From contig NC_090621.1 of the NCBI RefSeq assembly GCF_004359215.1, positions 3,424,842-3,475,333 on the forward strand: a DNA stretch of 50,492 nt, given 5' to 3'. The notes below the pieces were generated by a model, which was given only the letters and a program-made list of their open reading frames with translations, searched no databases and was not told where the DNA came from. Numbering within the stretch: the first letter of the stretch is position 1; every line of letters begins with the position of its first letter. This stretch comes from Bremia lactucae (taxonomy: Eukaryota; Oomycota; Peronosporomycetes; Peronosporales; Peronosporaceae). Shown here piece by piece: positions 24,514 to 34,634 of this stretch. Position numbers and translations under genes: made by a program.

Positions 24514-24539
24514 TGGGAGGGGTCATTTGGCTGAGTTTT

Positions 24540-25790
24540 TTACCTCCCACGTCTCTCGTCCCGGACCGACGCTTGACTCACAGTTAGCGTCACCATGGGT
24601 CTCATTAGCCGAATGGCGGTATGTGACCTCTTCTGGATTAACATACTTTTCAGACGACCCACGTAAAAGACGGTGTGCGTCTTCATATACGGTGGAACAA
24701 TAAGCCTATAACGTAGGTTTTTAGCTTCTTCGACCACCGTAAACAGCCTGATGAGACGCGATAATAATTTCATAGTACCTCCAGGTAGTACGGAAACTGC
24801 ACTTTTAGGTAAAAAAATTAATGGTAATTTTTTTCTTCAGCTCTATAGTGCTTATTATTTTGCGACCATGTTGGTCCGCAAATCCTTTTGCTTATCCTGT
24901 GCGCTTGCCATCGCGACCCGGACTTTTCGCGTGATGGCTAATCGCTCATCCATAAAGCTTTAGCTTCGCTCACACTTAAAGCATCAAAATCGCCTATGAC
25001 ACCGCCGAGAGGTCGGTCATAGGATGTAGATGTAAATAACGAAACATCATTATCGTCTATGAGCAAAGGCATTATTTCCCGTGACTCCATACTGATCACT
25101 GCTAAACTGGCAGGGTCACTAGGGCAAGTTTCAGTCGTTGAGATGATACCCTCGCTGGTCATCGTCATATTGACGAAACTATGTCCCTCTTTCGCACCGA
25201 GCATAGTAAGGGGCCACCCCCCCACTAAGACTCCGGCTGCGCACAAACGAGACTGGCATCCAAGGATGGCGCAGTCACTTTTTATAAAACGGCGTCTCGC
25301 CCGTACTGGCGTGGGTGTTACTTATAGCGAACTCCATGAATGGAAATTGTTTGCTCCGTCCCTTGAGAGGCGCTACCGCGCGCAATACATAAGCCAATAC
25401 CCGATTAGCTCGTTCCATTTGACCTTCGGTCTGAGGATGATCTGCTATCGACATGTGAAGCTTGCTACCCAGCAACTCAAACACATGATGCCAAAACCCG
25501 ACATAAAACAATGATCCTGGTCGTAACAATGGATTTGGGCAACCCGTGTAGTCGGTACTCATGTTCCAGGAACAAAAGAGCTGTCTCCTTTCCGGTGATC
25601 GATGTTTTACATGGTGCTAAATGCACCATTTTGCTCAGTCTATCTACAAAGACGAAGAGCTTCGTCCGACCCTTATGATCGGGCGGTATGCCAAACGTTA
25701 AGTCCGGACTTACTGAATTCCAACAGTTGGTTGGAATCGGTAGAGGCTTCAGTGGCGCACTGCTGGACGGTGCAGGGTTAATGTGCCGAC
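24540..25790 (-). pseudogene. Integrase remnant of element C
   Basis: The minus-strand frames read, in order, a lead-in with a Pro/Ser-rich turn, the core (KMVHLAPCKTSITGKET, then ADHPQTEGQMERANRVL at 25275-25562, which includes the D-D-E glutamate region), a C-terminal segment (LGAKEGHSFVNM) and a final chromodomain-like piece (MKTHTVFYVGRLK near 24680). Frameshifts separate the parts. Ty3/Gypsy type. Confidence 0.8.
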
Positions 25791-26635
25791 ACTTCTGGAA
25801 CTGGTGCGACTATTTCGTGGATCTTTCCTTCCTTTAATTCGGCAAGGAACAGATCCTTTGACATTTCCGGAAGATTAACTGTCTCCTCGGCAGATTTAAA
25901 GACTTACCGGAGCACCTCAACTGAGGACGTTTCCGCTATTTCGTCTTTGACGGCATCAAATACCCCGTTCAAAGGCCCAGGCACTTTAATATGATCTGAT
26001 CCAAAGGTCACTCGTTTGGACGTGCCTTTATCGTCCTAATCTGTCGGGTGCTCGTTTTTCGAGTCACCACGACCTTTGACTGGGAAGCGGGTGACGTTGC
26101 TCTCCTAGCTATCGCACCCCTTCCAGCCGCACCAGGATCTTGGCACTGTGCCAGTTTATGCGACGCATGACTTTTTGTCAGCTCGCCGTCTACTGCCACA
26201 GGCTCTCGGCTCTGTGCAGGACATTCGGACGCATGACTACTTGTCATCGTCCTATTCACTACCTCAGTCTCCACGAGCTGGGTAGGAATTGGCGACGTTT
26301 GACATCCGTCAACGCACCCTCAACTGTGTTCGACACGACATCAGTTGCATACGCCTCTCGCAGGAGCACATCCTTTCCGGTGTCCTGCGTAGAGTTCGCA
26401 ACTGTGCGTGTACGCCAGTCTATCCATGGTTGGTATTACGCCAACCATGGCATGCCTAGGATGAGGTCATACGGACTCTCCATTCCTAGCACTGTGAACT
26501 TCTCTTTACAAGAGAAGTCACTAAAGCTGAAGGCGAGTTCTACCTGAACTCCCTCAGACTTAACGAGCGCGCCGTTCGCTAAACGAACGGTCGCCTCTTC
26601 TCGCTTGCCATCCTGGCAAAGCGACTCAAACATCG
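25791..26635 (-). pseudogene. Protease/linker remnant of element C
   Basis: The frame 26436-26633 contains the protease C-terminal part (FTVLGMESPYDLILGMPWL) as in elements A and D. The linker frame 26008-26274 has repeated HASECPAQSREPVAVDGEL-type motifs also seen in A and B. It is cut at 26635. Confidence 0.75.
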
Positions 26636-26699
26636 CCGGAGATCGAATCCGGGACCTCTTGCACCCTAAGCGAGAATCATACCACTAGACCACAAGGCC
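26636..26699 (-). pseudogene. tRNA-Pro(AGG)-like, unit 1, 3'-truncated
   Basis: Same core as unit 2 but lacking the last 8 bases (3' acceptor strand). Gypsy protease sequence stands in their place. The junction falls in GCCGG, which both parents share. Confidence 0.75.
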
Positions 26700-26988
26700 A
26701 ACAACCTGTTCACAGACACATTTATTTTTCATCGCACAGACATGCGGCCCTATTATATCGCAGCTTATTTCGCTTGTCTATTCAGTAATCCCCTTTGATT
26801 TTTATCGAGATCGCATTTTTTTCGTCGTCTAGATCCATATTTCTCATATCTAGTATTGTAGTATCGTTCTGGGAGCCCTCGAGGCCGCAACAACTTATTG
26901 TGCACGCCCGCGGAGCCATCGAAGAGCCTCAGATGCGTCAGCCTTAAAAAGAAAGAGGGGGTGTATTTTCAAATGGCAAGCAAGAACA

Positions 26989-27060
26989 GGGCCTTGCCGG
27001 AGATCGAATCCGGGACCTCTTGCACCCTAAGCGAGAATCATACCACTAGACCACAAGGCC
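26989..27060 (-). tRNA. tRNA-Pro(AGG)-like, unit 2
   Basis: 72 nt. The acceptor stem GGCCTTG pairs perfectly with CAAGGCC, and the T stem CCGGA pairs with TCCGG around a TTCGATC loop. The D-arm has the usual GGTCTAGTGGTA box A. The anticodon loop TTAGGGT gives AGG (Pro). The anticodon stem CTCGC/GCAAG has one C:A mismatch. No T4 terminator was seen just downstream, so expression is doubtful. Confidence 0.6.
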
Positions 27061-27353
27061 AACAACCTGTTCACAGACACATTTATTTTTCATCGCACAG
27101 ACATGCGGCCCTATAATATCGCAGCTTATTTCGCTTGTCTATTCAGTAATCCCCTGTGATTTTTATCGAGATCGCATTATTTTCGTCGTCTAGATCCATA
27201 TTTCTCATATCTAGTATTGTAGTATCGTTCTGGGAGCCCTCGAGGCCGCAACAACTTATTGTGCACGCCCGCGGAGCCATCCAAGAGCCTCAGTTGCGTC
27301 AACCTTAACCTAACGAAAGAGGGGGGTGTATTTTCAAATGGCAAGCAAGATCA

Positions 27354-27425
27354 GGGCCTTGCTGGAGATCGAATCCGAGACCTCTCGCACCCTAAGCGAG
27401 AATCGTACCACTCGACTACAAGGCC
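27354..27425 (-). pseudogene. tRNA-Pro(AGG)-like, unit 3
   Basis: 72 nt. The anticodon stem CTCGC/GCGAG is perfect with anticodon AGG, but the T stem has a C:A mismatch and box A is altered (GTCGAGTGGTA). Probably a pseudogene or SINE head. Confidence 0.55.
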
Positions 27426-27711
27426 AACAAACCGGCCGCAGGCACATCTATTTTTTTATCGCACATGCATTCGACCTTATTTTGTTGCAGCTTATGTCGC
27501 TTGTTTATTCGGTAGCACCCTTTTATTTCTTATCGAGCTTACACCATTTCGTCATCAAGATATATATATATAATTTTGTAGCATTGTGTTGTCGTTCTAG
27601 GAGCACCAGAGGCCGCCAAAACTTATTGAGCACGCCAGCAGAACTTTTGAAAGGGTCTCTGGTGCAGATTAAGAAACGAAGGGGGGTGTTTTCAAGTGGC
27701 AAGCAAGAGCA

Positions 27712-27783
27712 CGGCCTTGCTGGAGATCGATTCCGGGATCCCTCGCGCCCTAAGCGAGAGTCATACAATTAGACCACAAGCCC
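27712..27783 (-). pseudogene. tRNA-Pro(AGG)-like, unit 4
   Basis: 72 nt. The anticodon stem is intact and the anticodon is AGG. The acceptor stem has a G:G mismatch at its third pair and box A reads GTCTAATTGTA. The most diverged unit; probably not functional. Confidence 0.5.
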
Positions 27784-28035
27784 AGCAAGCCGGACACAGC
27801 CACATTTATTTTTCATCGCACTAATACATGACCTTATAATGTTGCAGCTTATGTCGCTTGTCAATTTGGTGACCCCCTTCGATTTTCACCGAGAGTTGAT
27901 GCAACCTCGAGTACACCCAGAACAACAATACAGTACTAGAAAGTAGAAATATAGACTTTTTAGAAGGAATATAACACGAAACGTTGCGCTTCTTGTTCGA
28001 TTATATAGCCCTCAACCGTATGGCGAGTTAATTTT

Positions 28036-28537
28036 GCAGAACAATTCTCATTTTAGCGGCTTTTGACGCTTTACTTAAGCACACACCTTCGCACAGCGGG
28101 GAGGCGGTATGACCTTCTTCTCTCACGTGCAGTGAGGTGGTTGGTGGGCGCCTAAGCGACCTCACCCTAAGAACTATAAGCCTTAGTTAAAAGTGATGTC
28201 ACGGGAGCGGTAATCCGGCTCCACGCGCGCACTAACGAACTAGGACGTAATTTTCAGACTGATTTTGATTATATTTAAACGTATTAAATATAAAACTTCT
28301 TTTTAACCAATTATAAATGCCATCTCTGTAGCTATGGACTTATATGTATTGCGAGCGTATTATTCTAAATACCTCGTATCTTGGATGACGCTAGCTGTCG
28401 TCCCTCCTACTGTGAATGCACCCATGTGCATTGTGGTGGTTCTAATTACTTCACTTATGTAAATGACCATCCCCTTAAAAACACAGAGTGTTCTTTACGC
28501 GGATTGTGTAATATAGGGCAATTTTAGCCCGTTACCC
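28036..28537 (-). repeat. 3' LTR of element D
   Basis: About 500 bp, aligned with LTR A through GTCACGGGAGCGGTAATCC and the final AGCCCGTTAC. The right border is fixed by the adjacent polypurine tract. The left border is approximate. Confidence 0.75.
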
Positions 28538-28547
28538 CCCTTCCCTT
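28535..28547 (-). promoter_or_regulatory. Polypurine tract of element D
   Basis: The minus strand reads AAGGGAAGGGGGG directly before the LTR start (TAACGGGC). This is where plus-strand priming would occur. It shows that the 28 kb LTR is the 3' LTR and that the antisense ORF is internal to the element. Confidence 0.7.
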
Positions 28548-28669
28548 TAAGGACGAATTCACATTTTGCAAATTCGTCAAATAGGAGCGAGGAACAGCGA
28601 ACTGCTTTACGCGCCGCTTTAATACTCTCAGTTACTCTAGCGACCTGTGTACATAACACGGCGCCAAAC

Positions 28670-30073
28670 ATGCCACCTAAAAGGGGCCAAACTGATGAAT
28701 CGTCTGCATAGACACCCGCCCAACCACACACGAAGCGCACGCGCCGCGTTGACACGCCGCCGTCACTCAAAGCCACAGTTACAACGCCAGCAGCTACTGC
28801 TTCTGTCGCGGTGTTGACTATTCTGAATGATCCATCTCACTTTCACAGTGAGGATGTAGATCCGTTGCTCATTGTTGACTACAATGAGTCGACACCGCTG
28901 CCATCACCTCATAGTAGTGATGGGGACAGCGAGCTAATCAGGAAGGATGATGGCGCTTTATTGCCCATCTAATTTCACTCATTGCTACTAACATGGAGGC
29001 AAAAAAGTTTTTTAATGGTGTCTTGCGTCTGCGCTGGCTCGCGCAGCGCCCATTAATGAGAGCGCTGCCTATCTGCTTCTCCGTTGGGTTAAATTCACAA
29101 TATTTTATGCTCAGACCATTATTTATTATGGTTCTGTCATAGAGAAGCCTGAGTGTTAAACTCCGCCGACGACACGTAAGCGTGCTCAGTCGGTGTCACA
29201 AGCCAGCCGTATCAATCGTGGCTATCTCACGGGTAGCATATCACTGATGCCACCTCCATCTCAATAACCTCGTGCCAACGGGCCGGGAGCGTCACTCCCT
29301 AGAGCGCGCCATTGTAGACGCTTAAAGGGATTATGGCGTCTATAATACATGGAAGGCTCAGGGGAAATCGCTTGGACGTATTTCCCCGATCCCGGTCGTG
29401 TTGCGTTCAAATAAAACGCCCGACCAATATGAGACGGAATTCACGCGCCGCTTTCATCCGCATTACGATGCAGTGGGGCAGCCGTCGCAGCGAATTAATT
29501 TCGTCCGCTTGCGTGTGAAAGAAATCATGGGCAGTACTGTACCCTCTGTTTCTTCTCATCACGCTAATCCTGCTAGTCCATTCGAGAGTAGCGGAGTGGC
29601 CTCAACTGATTTTCCTTTTCATAGGCAGTCACCAAACCGGGCACGTCGGTACGTAGGGCATCGATCGGTTCCCAAAGTTGAAACTCTTCGGGTATACCCT
29701 CCACTGGACGATGATCTGATACTTTTGCGTTACGGAGCGGTGGGCAAGCAACCTTCCAACGAGGAAGTGCTGATTCTAACGCGCATCATTAAAGCAGGCG
29801 GCGACCGATAGTAGTGACGATCACGCCCACCTAATCGCAGCTGCCTTACCCGCATTCGTTCGGTCGCGGGCGTTCAGCGCTGCTGAACGACGCATTGGGG
29901 ATCTGGAGGGCCAAATCGTGCGACTGACTTCGGATCTTAAGGATGTTCGCGCAAAGAATCGTCAGGGCTGTGAACGCCTGAAGCTTAGGCTTGACATTTT
30001 TAAAGAAATTGATGCTGAGCGACCCGCATTACGCGCGTGGTATCCCTCGCTCTCTAAGTCCTTTTCGTGGTGA
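28670..30073 (+). pseudogene. Antisense ORF of element D, decayed
   Basis: It starts MPPKRGQTDESSA and is interrupted by stops. Recognisable pieces: a basic KRTRR segment, SEDVDPLLIVDYNESTPLP, the frame 29398-29811 (TPDQYETEFTRRFHPHYD, NFVRLRVKEIMG), then a coiled-coil-like end (RRIGDLEGQIVRLTSDLKD, RLKLRLD) closing at TGA 30071-30073. It is homologous to 23115-24513. It stands opposite to gag-pol, and its stop lies beside the 3' end of pol. Function unknown; a nuclear or DNA-binding role is only a guess from the basic start. Confidence 0.6.
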
Positions 30074-30089
30074 AAGGAGTCATTCGGAT

Positions 30090-30560
30090 TAAAGTTTTCA
30101 CCTTTTTTCCCGTCTCCTTCACCCGATCAGCGCTCGACTCACAGTCAGCGTGGCGTCACCATCGGTCTCCTTAGACGAATAGGGTTATGGGATCTTTTTT
30201 GTATCAACGTATCGTTTGAGACGACCCACGTAAAATACGGGGTGCGTCTTCATATACAAGGAGAGTCTTCAACCACTTTTACCACCGCCGGAAACGGCCA
30301 AATGAAACGCGGCAATAACTTCGTAGTACCTTCAGATAGTACAGCTATTGCATTTATATCCGCCACGACCAAATTGGCACGTTCTCTGGAGATGATCTGC
30401 GGTCGACATGTGGAGCTTGTTATCTAGCAGCTCAAACCCATGATGCCAAAAAAAACAGACGTAAAACGTGGATCCGGTCCGATACTATGGACTCGGGCAT
30501 CCCGTGTTGTCGGTATACATGATCCAGAAACAAGAGAGCTCTTGTCATCGTCCAATTTAC
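30090..30560 (-). pseudogene. Integrase C-terminal remnant of element D
   Basis: Frames show FYVCFFWHHGFELL, LHMSTADH and the final YMKTHPVFYVGRLKRY segment, the same module as in element C. The catalytic core is mostly deleted. Confidence 0.7.
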
Positions 30561-30589
30561 TAAATCAATCTCTCCGAGCTAAGTAGGAC

Positions 30590-32364
30590 TTTGTTTCTAC
30601 TGACTTCCCGTCGGTACACTTTCTACTACACCAGGCTTTAGGCTCTGGGTAGGAATTGGTGACGTTTGACATCCCGTCAACGCACCCTCAACTGTGTTCG
30701 ACACGACATCAGTTGCATAGGCCTCTCGCAGGAGCACATCCTTTCCGGTGTCCTGCGTAGAGTTCGCAACTGTGCGTGTACGCCAGTCTATCCATGGTTG
30801 GTACTTTGCCAACCATGGCATGCCTAGGATGAGGTCATACGGACTCTCCATTCCTAGCACTGTGAACTTCTCTTTACAAGAGAAGTCACTAAAGCTAAAG
30901 GCGAGTCCTACCTGAACTACCTCAGACTTAACGAGTGCGTTGTTCGCTAAACGAACGGTCGCCTCTTCTCGCTTGCCATCCTGGCAAATCGACTCAAAAT
31001 CGCCGGTCTCTTTCTTAGAGCCGCGAGTTTTACAAAATTTTGTGATGTACTCGAATCCACTAGGAGGGTCATCACCGGGTCATAGCCTCTTACATGAGCG
31101 CTATAGACCAGCAGGGTTGAGGTCCAAAATTTCAAGACCTCAGTACCTATGCTTTCCTTTTGTTCCACAACTCTGAACTTAGGGGTAGCGTCAGTAGGGC
31201 ATCCCGCCCCCTACTGCGCTCCTGCAATTCCCGACCCCTCAGTGGTCGATGCAGAACTCATGCGTCTTGCACGCTGGTTCTTGCCATCGCCCTCTGGGTA
31301 GGGAGTCCTCTTGCTGGGCATCTTTGCCCCAGCAGGGACCCTGGCATAGCAGCGAGCCATCATATGGCCGCGCTTGCCGCATTTATACCAGACCACGTCT
31401 GCATTGCCCAACTCCATAGGAGTGGCATCTGGCCTCTCGGCCGACGGCTTATACCAAGCTGTCGCCGAGGCACTATTGTAGGATTGCTCCTCAACCAAGC
31501 CAATTTGGATTGCCTCTTCCACCGTCGACGGCACCTTTCTGAAAAGGGCCTATCGCGATGGGCCATGCCGTAGTCCTTCATAAAAGTGGGCACCTTAATG
31601 TGCTCCGGAATCGGACCTGCGGTATGGACGCCGACAGCGAGTGCATCTCTTGCACATACTCTTGCAGAGATCGCTTCGCCTGTCGGGCTTCAAAGAAGCG
31701 CACCTGAAGCAACACATCGTTGTTCGGCGGCTGGTACATGGCGCGAATCTCTGTCGTACAGATCGCCCATGTAGGGAACGCCTTTCTGTCCGCCATAAGC
31801 GCCGAGTAAGCTTACTCTGAGGTCTCACGGCGCAGGTGCGAAATGGCGTACGACACCATCCGTCTGTCAACCTCGATGAGCAGTGCGACACCGCATTGCT
31901 CCACGGCTAACAGCCAGTAGACAATCGTGTGCGCTGCAGTTCCATTGAACTTGGGCGGGTCCATCCGAATGGGCCTTGGCTGATGCAGCCGGGCAGGGAC
32001 CATCTCAATAGTCCTGTTAAGAGCTTCCCTCCAAGCCTACTCACGCCTAAGCTCACCCTGAGTCTTAGTGACGGACTCCGCCGCAGCATGACTCTGTGCC
32101 TCGGACGCGGCTTTCCGCTGTCCGAGCACGGATTGGCGTTTGCGCCGGTATGGTCGCCGTGAATGCCTCAAACTGCTCCAACTGAGCAAAATGTTGCTCA
32201 GGAGGACTGGCCAAGAGCCTAACGGGGGCTAATTATCAAGTCCCTGCGCCATATGCCCTGCCACGTCCCGATGATGTTCGGAGAGGTAGAGAAAATGACC
32301 CCAATCGATGTTGAGGCTCATCCTTACGTACACACGCAGAGATGCGGGTCGTGGGAAGGATTTG
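30590..32364 (-). pseudogene. gag-protease remnant of element D
   Basis: Gag frames: 31812-32003 (PARLHQPRPIRMDPPKFNGT), 31578-31796 (ADRKAFPTWAI, PPNNDVLLQ) and 31211-31534 with a zinc knuckle WYKCGKRGHMMARC, whose first Cys is Trp. Protease: 30947-31168 has LLVDSSTSQNFVKL (active-site D-S-S/G-type). 30597-30860 has MLGMESPYDLILGMPWLAKY. Frames are broken but collinear with element A. Confidence 0.8.
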
Positions 32365-32377
32365 AAGTGCTACCAAG

Positions 32378-33390
32378 TGTAGGCGAGCACGTCTTATGTG
32401 ATCACGCTCTATTTAAATACACACCTTAGCACAGCGAGGAAGCGATTATACAGTCTTCTCTTGCGTGCAGTGAGTTAGTTGTGGTGTGCGCCTTAGCAAC
32501 TTCAACCAACGCACTAAATACTCTGGTAAAGTGTCGTCACGGGAGCGGTTATCCGGCTTCTCGTGCACGCTTACCAAGTAGGAAGTAGTTTCATACTGAT
32601 TTATATTTAATCGCATTAAATATAAGTATCTATTTTTACAAATCATAAAATTTCATCTCTGTCGATGACACTAATTTGTATTGCGAGTGTAACTTTCTAG
32701 ATACTTCGCGTAGTGGATGACGCTAGGCGTCATCCCTCCTAATTTGAATGCAGTTATGTGCATCACTTTAACAAGGGTGGGTCACATTGTGTGTAGGGGA
32801 GCTACCTCTCTCTTTAAGTCAGAGAAAAACTTTCAGACTCAGAGAGCCACTTAGTTCGATTGAACCAAAGAAATTTAACAACTTTGGGAGTCGTGCAAAC
32901 TATTACAGCTTAAAGAACTCTAGTTTTAAGGGTTCGTAGAGCGAAGTGACAACTGGTGCCCAAGAGGATACACCTTAGAAAGGCTTCTATCTCTTACAGA
33001 TCAATGCGCAAGCCTTAGAAAGGCACTTAACGCCTAAAGATCAATAGTGGAACTGCACTTTATTTAATTATTTAAATCTTAAAAACTTACCCTAGCTAAT
33101 TTATAATAGATTTCGGCCGCCAGATTTATATGTGGCGGCGACCACATTTGGTACCCATAATAAGGATAGTATTATTTGAAACTAAATATTTTAAAATTAA
33201 ATGCAAGGATATTTTACCCATTAAGTAAATGTACCACAACAACGGTCTAACCGATGTGTGCCCCATTACATTGTGAACCACACCCAAGTGGTGGGTCTAA
33301 TTACTTTATTGAAGTAGTTAACCATTTCCTAAAGTACACAAAGTGTGCTTAACGGGGAACGTGTAACATTAGGGCAACTTTAGCGCTTCA
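32378..33390 (-). repeat. 5' LTR of element D, interrupted by a solo LTR
   Basis: TGTAGGCGAGC at 32378 matches the end of LTR A (TGTAGGCGGGC on this strand). The right end is near 33390. Without the 484-bp insert and its duplicated target the LTR is about 529 bp. Confidence 0.8.
32792..33270. mobile_element. Nested solo LTR with 5-bp target duplication
   Basis: It starts TGTAGGGGA and ends CCCCATTACA (TG...CA with near-inverted ends), and is flanked on both sides by TTGTG (32787-32791 and 33271-33275). Length is 479 bp, with no coding content. Its sequence is unlike the family-1 and family-2 LTRs, so it is a third LTR family, left after LTR-LTR recombination. Orientation cannot be told. Confidence 0.85.
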
Positions 33391-33569
33391 TATTAGCACT
33401 GCCGTCCACTTCAAATTCGTCAAATTAAAACGCGAATTTTATTTAAGAAACAGCACAAGACACTCTACGATCAAAGTTCACGACCTTGCAAATGTATCTA
33501 AGCGTGCAGGATTCCGTGACATTTCTTTGAAGTAGATTGTACAATGTTGTTGCCTTCTCCAATTTGACT

Positions 33570-34634
33570 CTAAAAGAGCCGTAAATCTTTATCCGTCGCT
33601 AAATTTTCTCGTATTACAGTCCGAATTGTTTCAGTTCCTTCTTTATGACGAAGGAATGACTGGATCGCTTCCTCTGGATCATCTGCTTTCTCGTAGATAC
33701 GAAATAACGCGGCGTGAAGTAAGACATTTGCGATCGATTCTTGGTCTTCTATCGATACTTTTTCCCATTGACGCTTGCCTAAAAGTTGATGACCGAGCCA
33801 ATTAATATCCCCGTTTGTCTCTTTGAATTTCTTATAGAGTTGAGGAGTCATCCTCTCGTCTCTATATAGCGTAAGATCGAGATATGTTTTGGTAGCATAA
33901 AGACTTGACTCAAACTCCTTCGCCGAGTTTAACAAGTTCTTGTCCATGCTTTTCGCAACAAAATTATCGACCGTGAGACGGTTGTCCATAAAGGCTCCGT
34001 AATTCTTTCGAGCTTTGTCGGAACGAGCAATCAATATCAGTAATTGCCCATCAGTGTCGCCAGCAAGCCGTATCTTTGTCCAATCGTGTTCGAATAATGC
34101 GCGATATAGCAGAAGACATGAATAAACTTCGTACTTTTCGTCGTTTGGCGATGTGTTGCTGTTGATCCCTAATGTTTTTTTTAATGCGAAAACCGACCCT
34201 TTCTGCGCTACGAAACTTTCTAAGTGTTTACTGACCCGTGGATTCTTTTCTAAGAGCGTCGCAAGAGCTTTTTTTGCAAATGACGGTAACAATTCTTCTG
34301 GTTTCGATGTGAGATCCTTTGAAACGCGTGAAGTAGTAGGAACTGCGCCGTTATGCAGATTCAATTTTTTTCTTAACGAATCCGTTAAAGTTGTTGCCAA
34401 AATGCCTCGGGCTTCCTCAGTGAGACCCGACTCGTTGCTTGGGTCGTCATCCTCCGTTTGAAGAGAGCGCACGGACCTCGTGGTAGTAGAGACTAATTCA
34501 ATCGACTCGACTGGATCCGATGAAGCCACAGTGGCGACTGTAGCTGAGTGCGTGTCTTGAGTTGCCAAGCTGGAGCTATAGTTGACAATGAGAAGGGCAA
34601 CACCAATGAGACGGATAGCGCTGGAAGGACGCAT
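33570..34634 (-). CDS. Secreted RXLR-like effector (RSLQ/EEAR type)
   Basis: 354 residues. Signal peptide at about 1-25 (AIRLIGVALLIVNYSSSLA). RSVRSLQTEDDD lies at about residues 53-64, an RXLR-like site of RSLQ form, followed by TEEAR at about 72-76, resembling the EER motif. The body is helical, with HLESFVAQKG, ARKNYGAFMD and a Trp-containing segment (DINWLGHQLLG) that align with the effector at 4829-6085, so the two are paralogues. No catalytic motif was seen. Probably host-directed by family analogy. Intact, intron-free, and placed between Gypsy LTRs. Confidence 0.75.
   Translation of the reverse strand: MRPSSAIRLIGVALLIVNYSSSLATQDTHSATVATVASSDPVESIELVSTTTRSVRSLQTEDDDPSNESGLTEEARGILATTLTDSLRKKLNLHNGAVPTTSRVSKDLTSKPEELLPSFAKKALATLLEKNPRVSKHLESFVAQKGSVFALKKTLGINSNTSPNDEKYEVYSCLLLYRALFEHDWTKIRLAGDTDGQLLILIARSDKARKNYGAFMDNRLTVDNFVAKSMDKNLLNSAKEFESSLYATKTYLDLTLYRDERMTPQLYKKFKETNGDINWLGHQLLGKRQWEKVSIEDQESIANVLLHAALFRIYEKADDPEEAIQSFLRHKEGTETIRTVIRENLATDKDLRLF

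Larger units (their letters stand above)
22506..26635 (-). mobile_element. Family-1 Gypsy element C, 5'-truncated
   Basis: Minus-strand element. From right to left: protease/linker (26635 to about 25790), integrase (about 25790 to 24540), an internal region carrying an ORF in the opposite orientation (23115-24513), and a 3' LTR (22506-22977). Reverse transcriptase and RNase H are missing: the linker is joined directly to integrase near 25790. The 5' half (gag, 5' LTR) is cut off at 26635, where tRNA-Pro-like sequence begins. Confidence 0.8.
26636..27900 (-). repeat. Tandem array of about 360-bp units, each with a tRNA-Pro-like core
   Basis: Four units with tRNA cores ending at 26699, 27060, 27425 and 27783, so periods of 361, 365 and 358 bp. 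Units 1 and 2 are nearly identical; units 3 and 4 are progressively more diverged. Between the cores is a shared spacer with a CTCGAGGCCGCAACAACTTA block and a GGCAAGCAAGA block. The array could be a decayed tRNA gene cluster or a tRNA-derived SINE that amplified in tandem. Confidence 0.85.
28036..33390 (-). mobile_element. Family-1 Gypsy element D with both LTRs
   Basis: Minus-strand element. From right to left: 5' LTR (32378-33390 with a nested solo LTR), primer-binding site (32365-32375), gag, protease, a deletion of RT and RNase H near 30560, integrase (about 30560-30090), an antisense ORF (28670-30073 on plus), a polypurine tract (28535-28547) and the 3' LTR. It is internally deleted and full of stops, so non-autonomous at best. 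Confidence 0.85.

Noticed and set aside
26636..27783. CRISPR-like array
   Set aside because: The regular 360-bp units have tRNA cores and long spacers that are themselves repeated; no short repeats with unique spacers.
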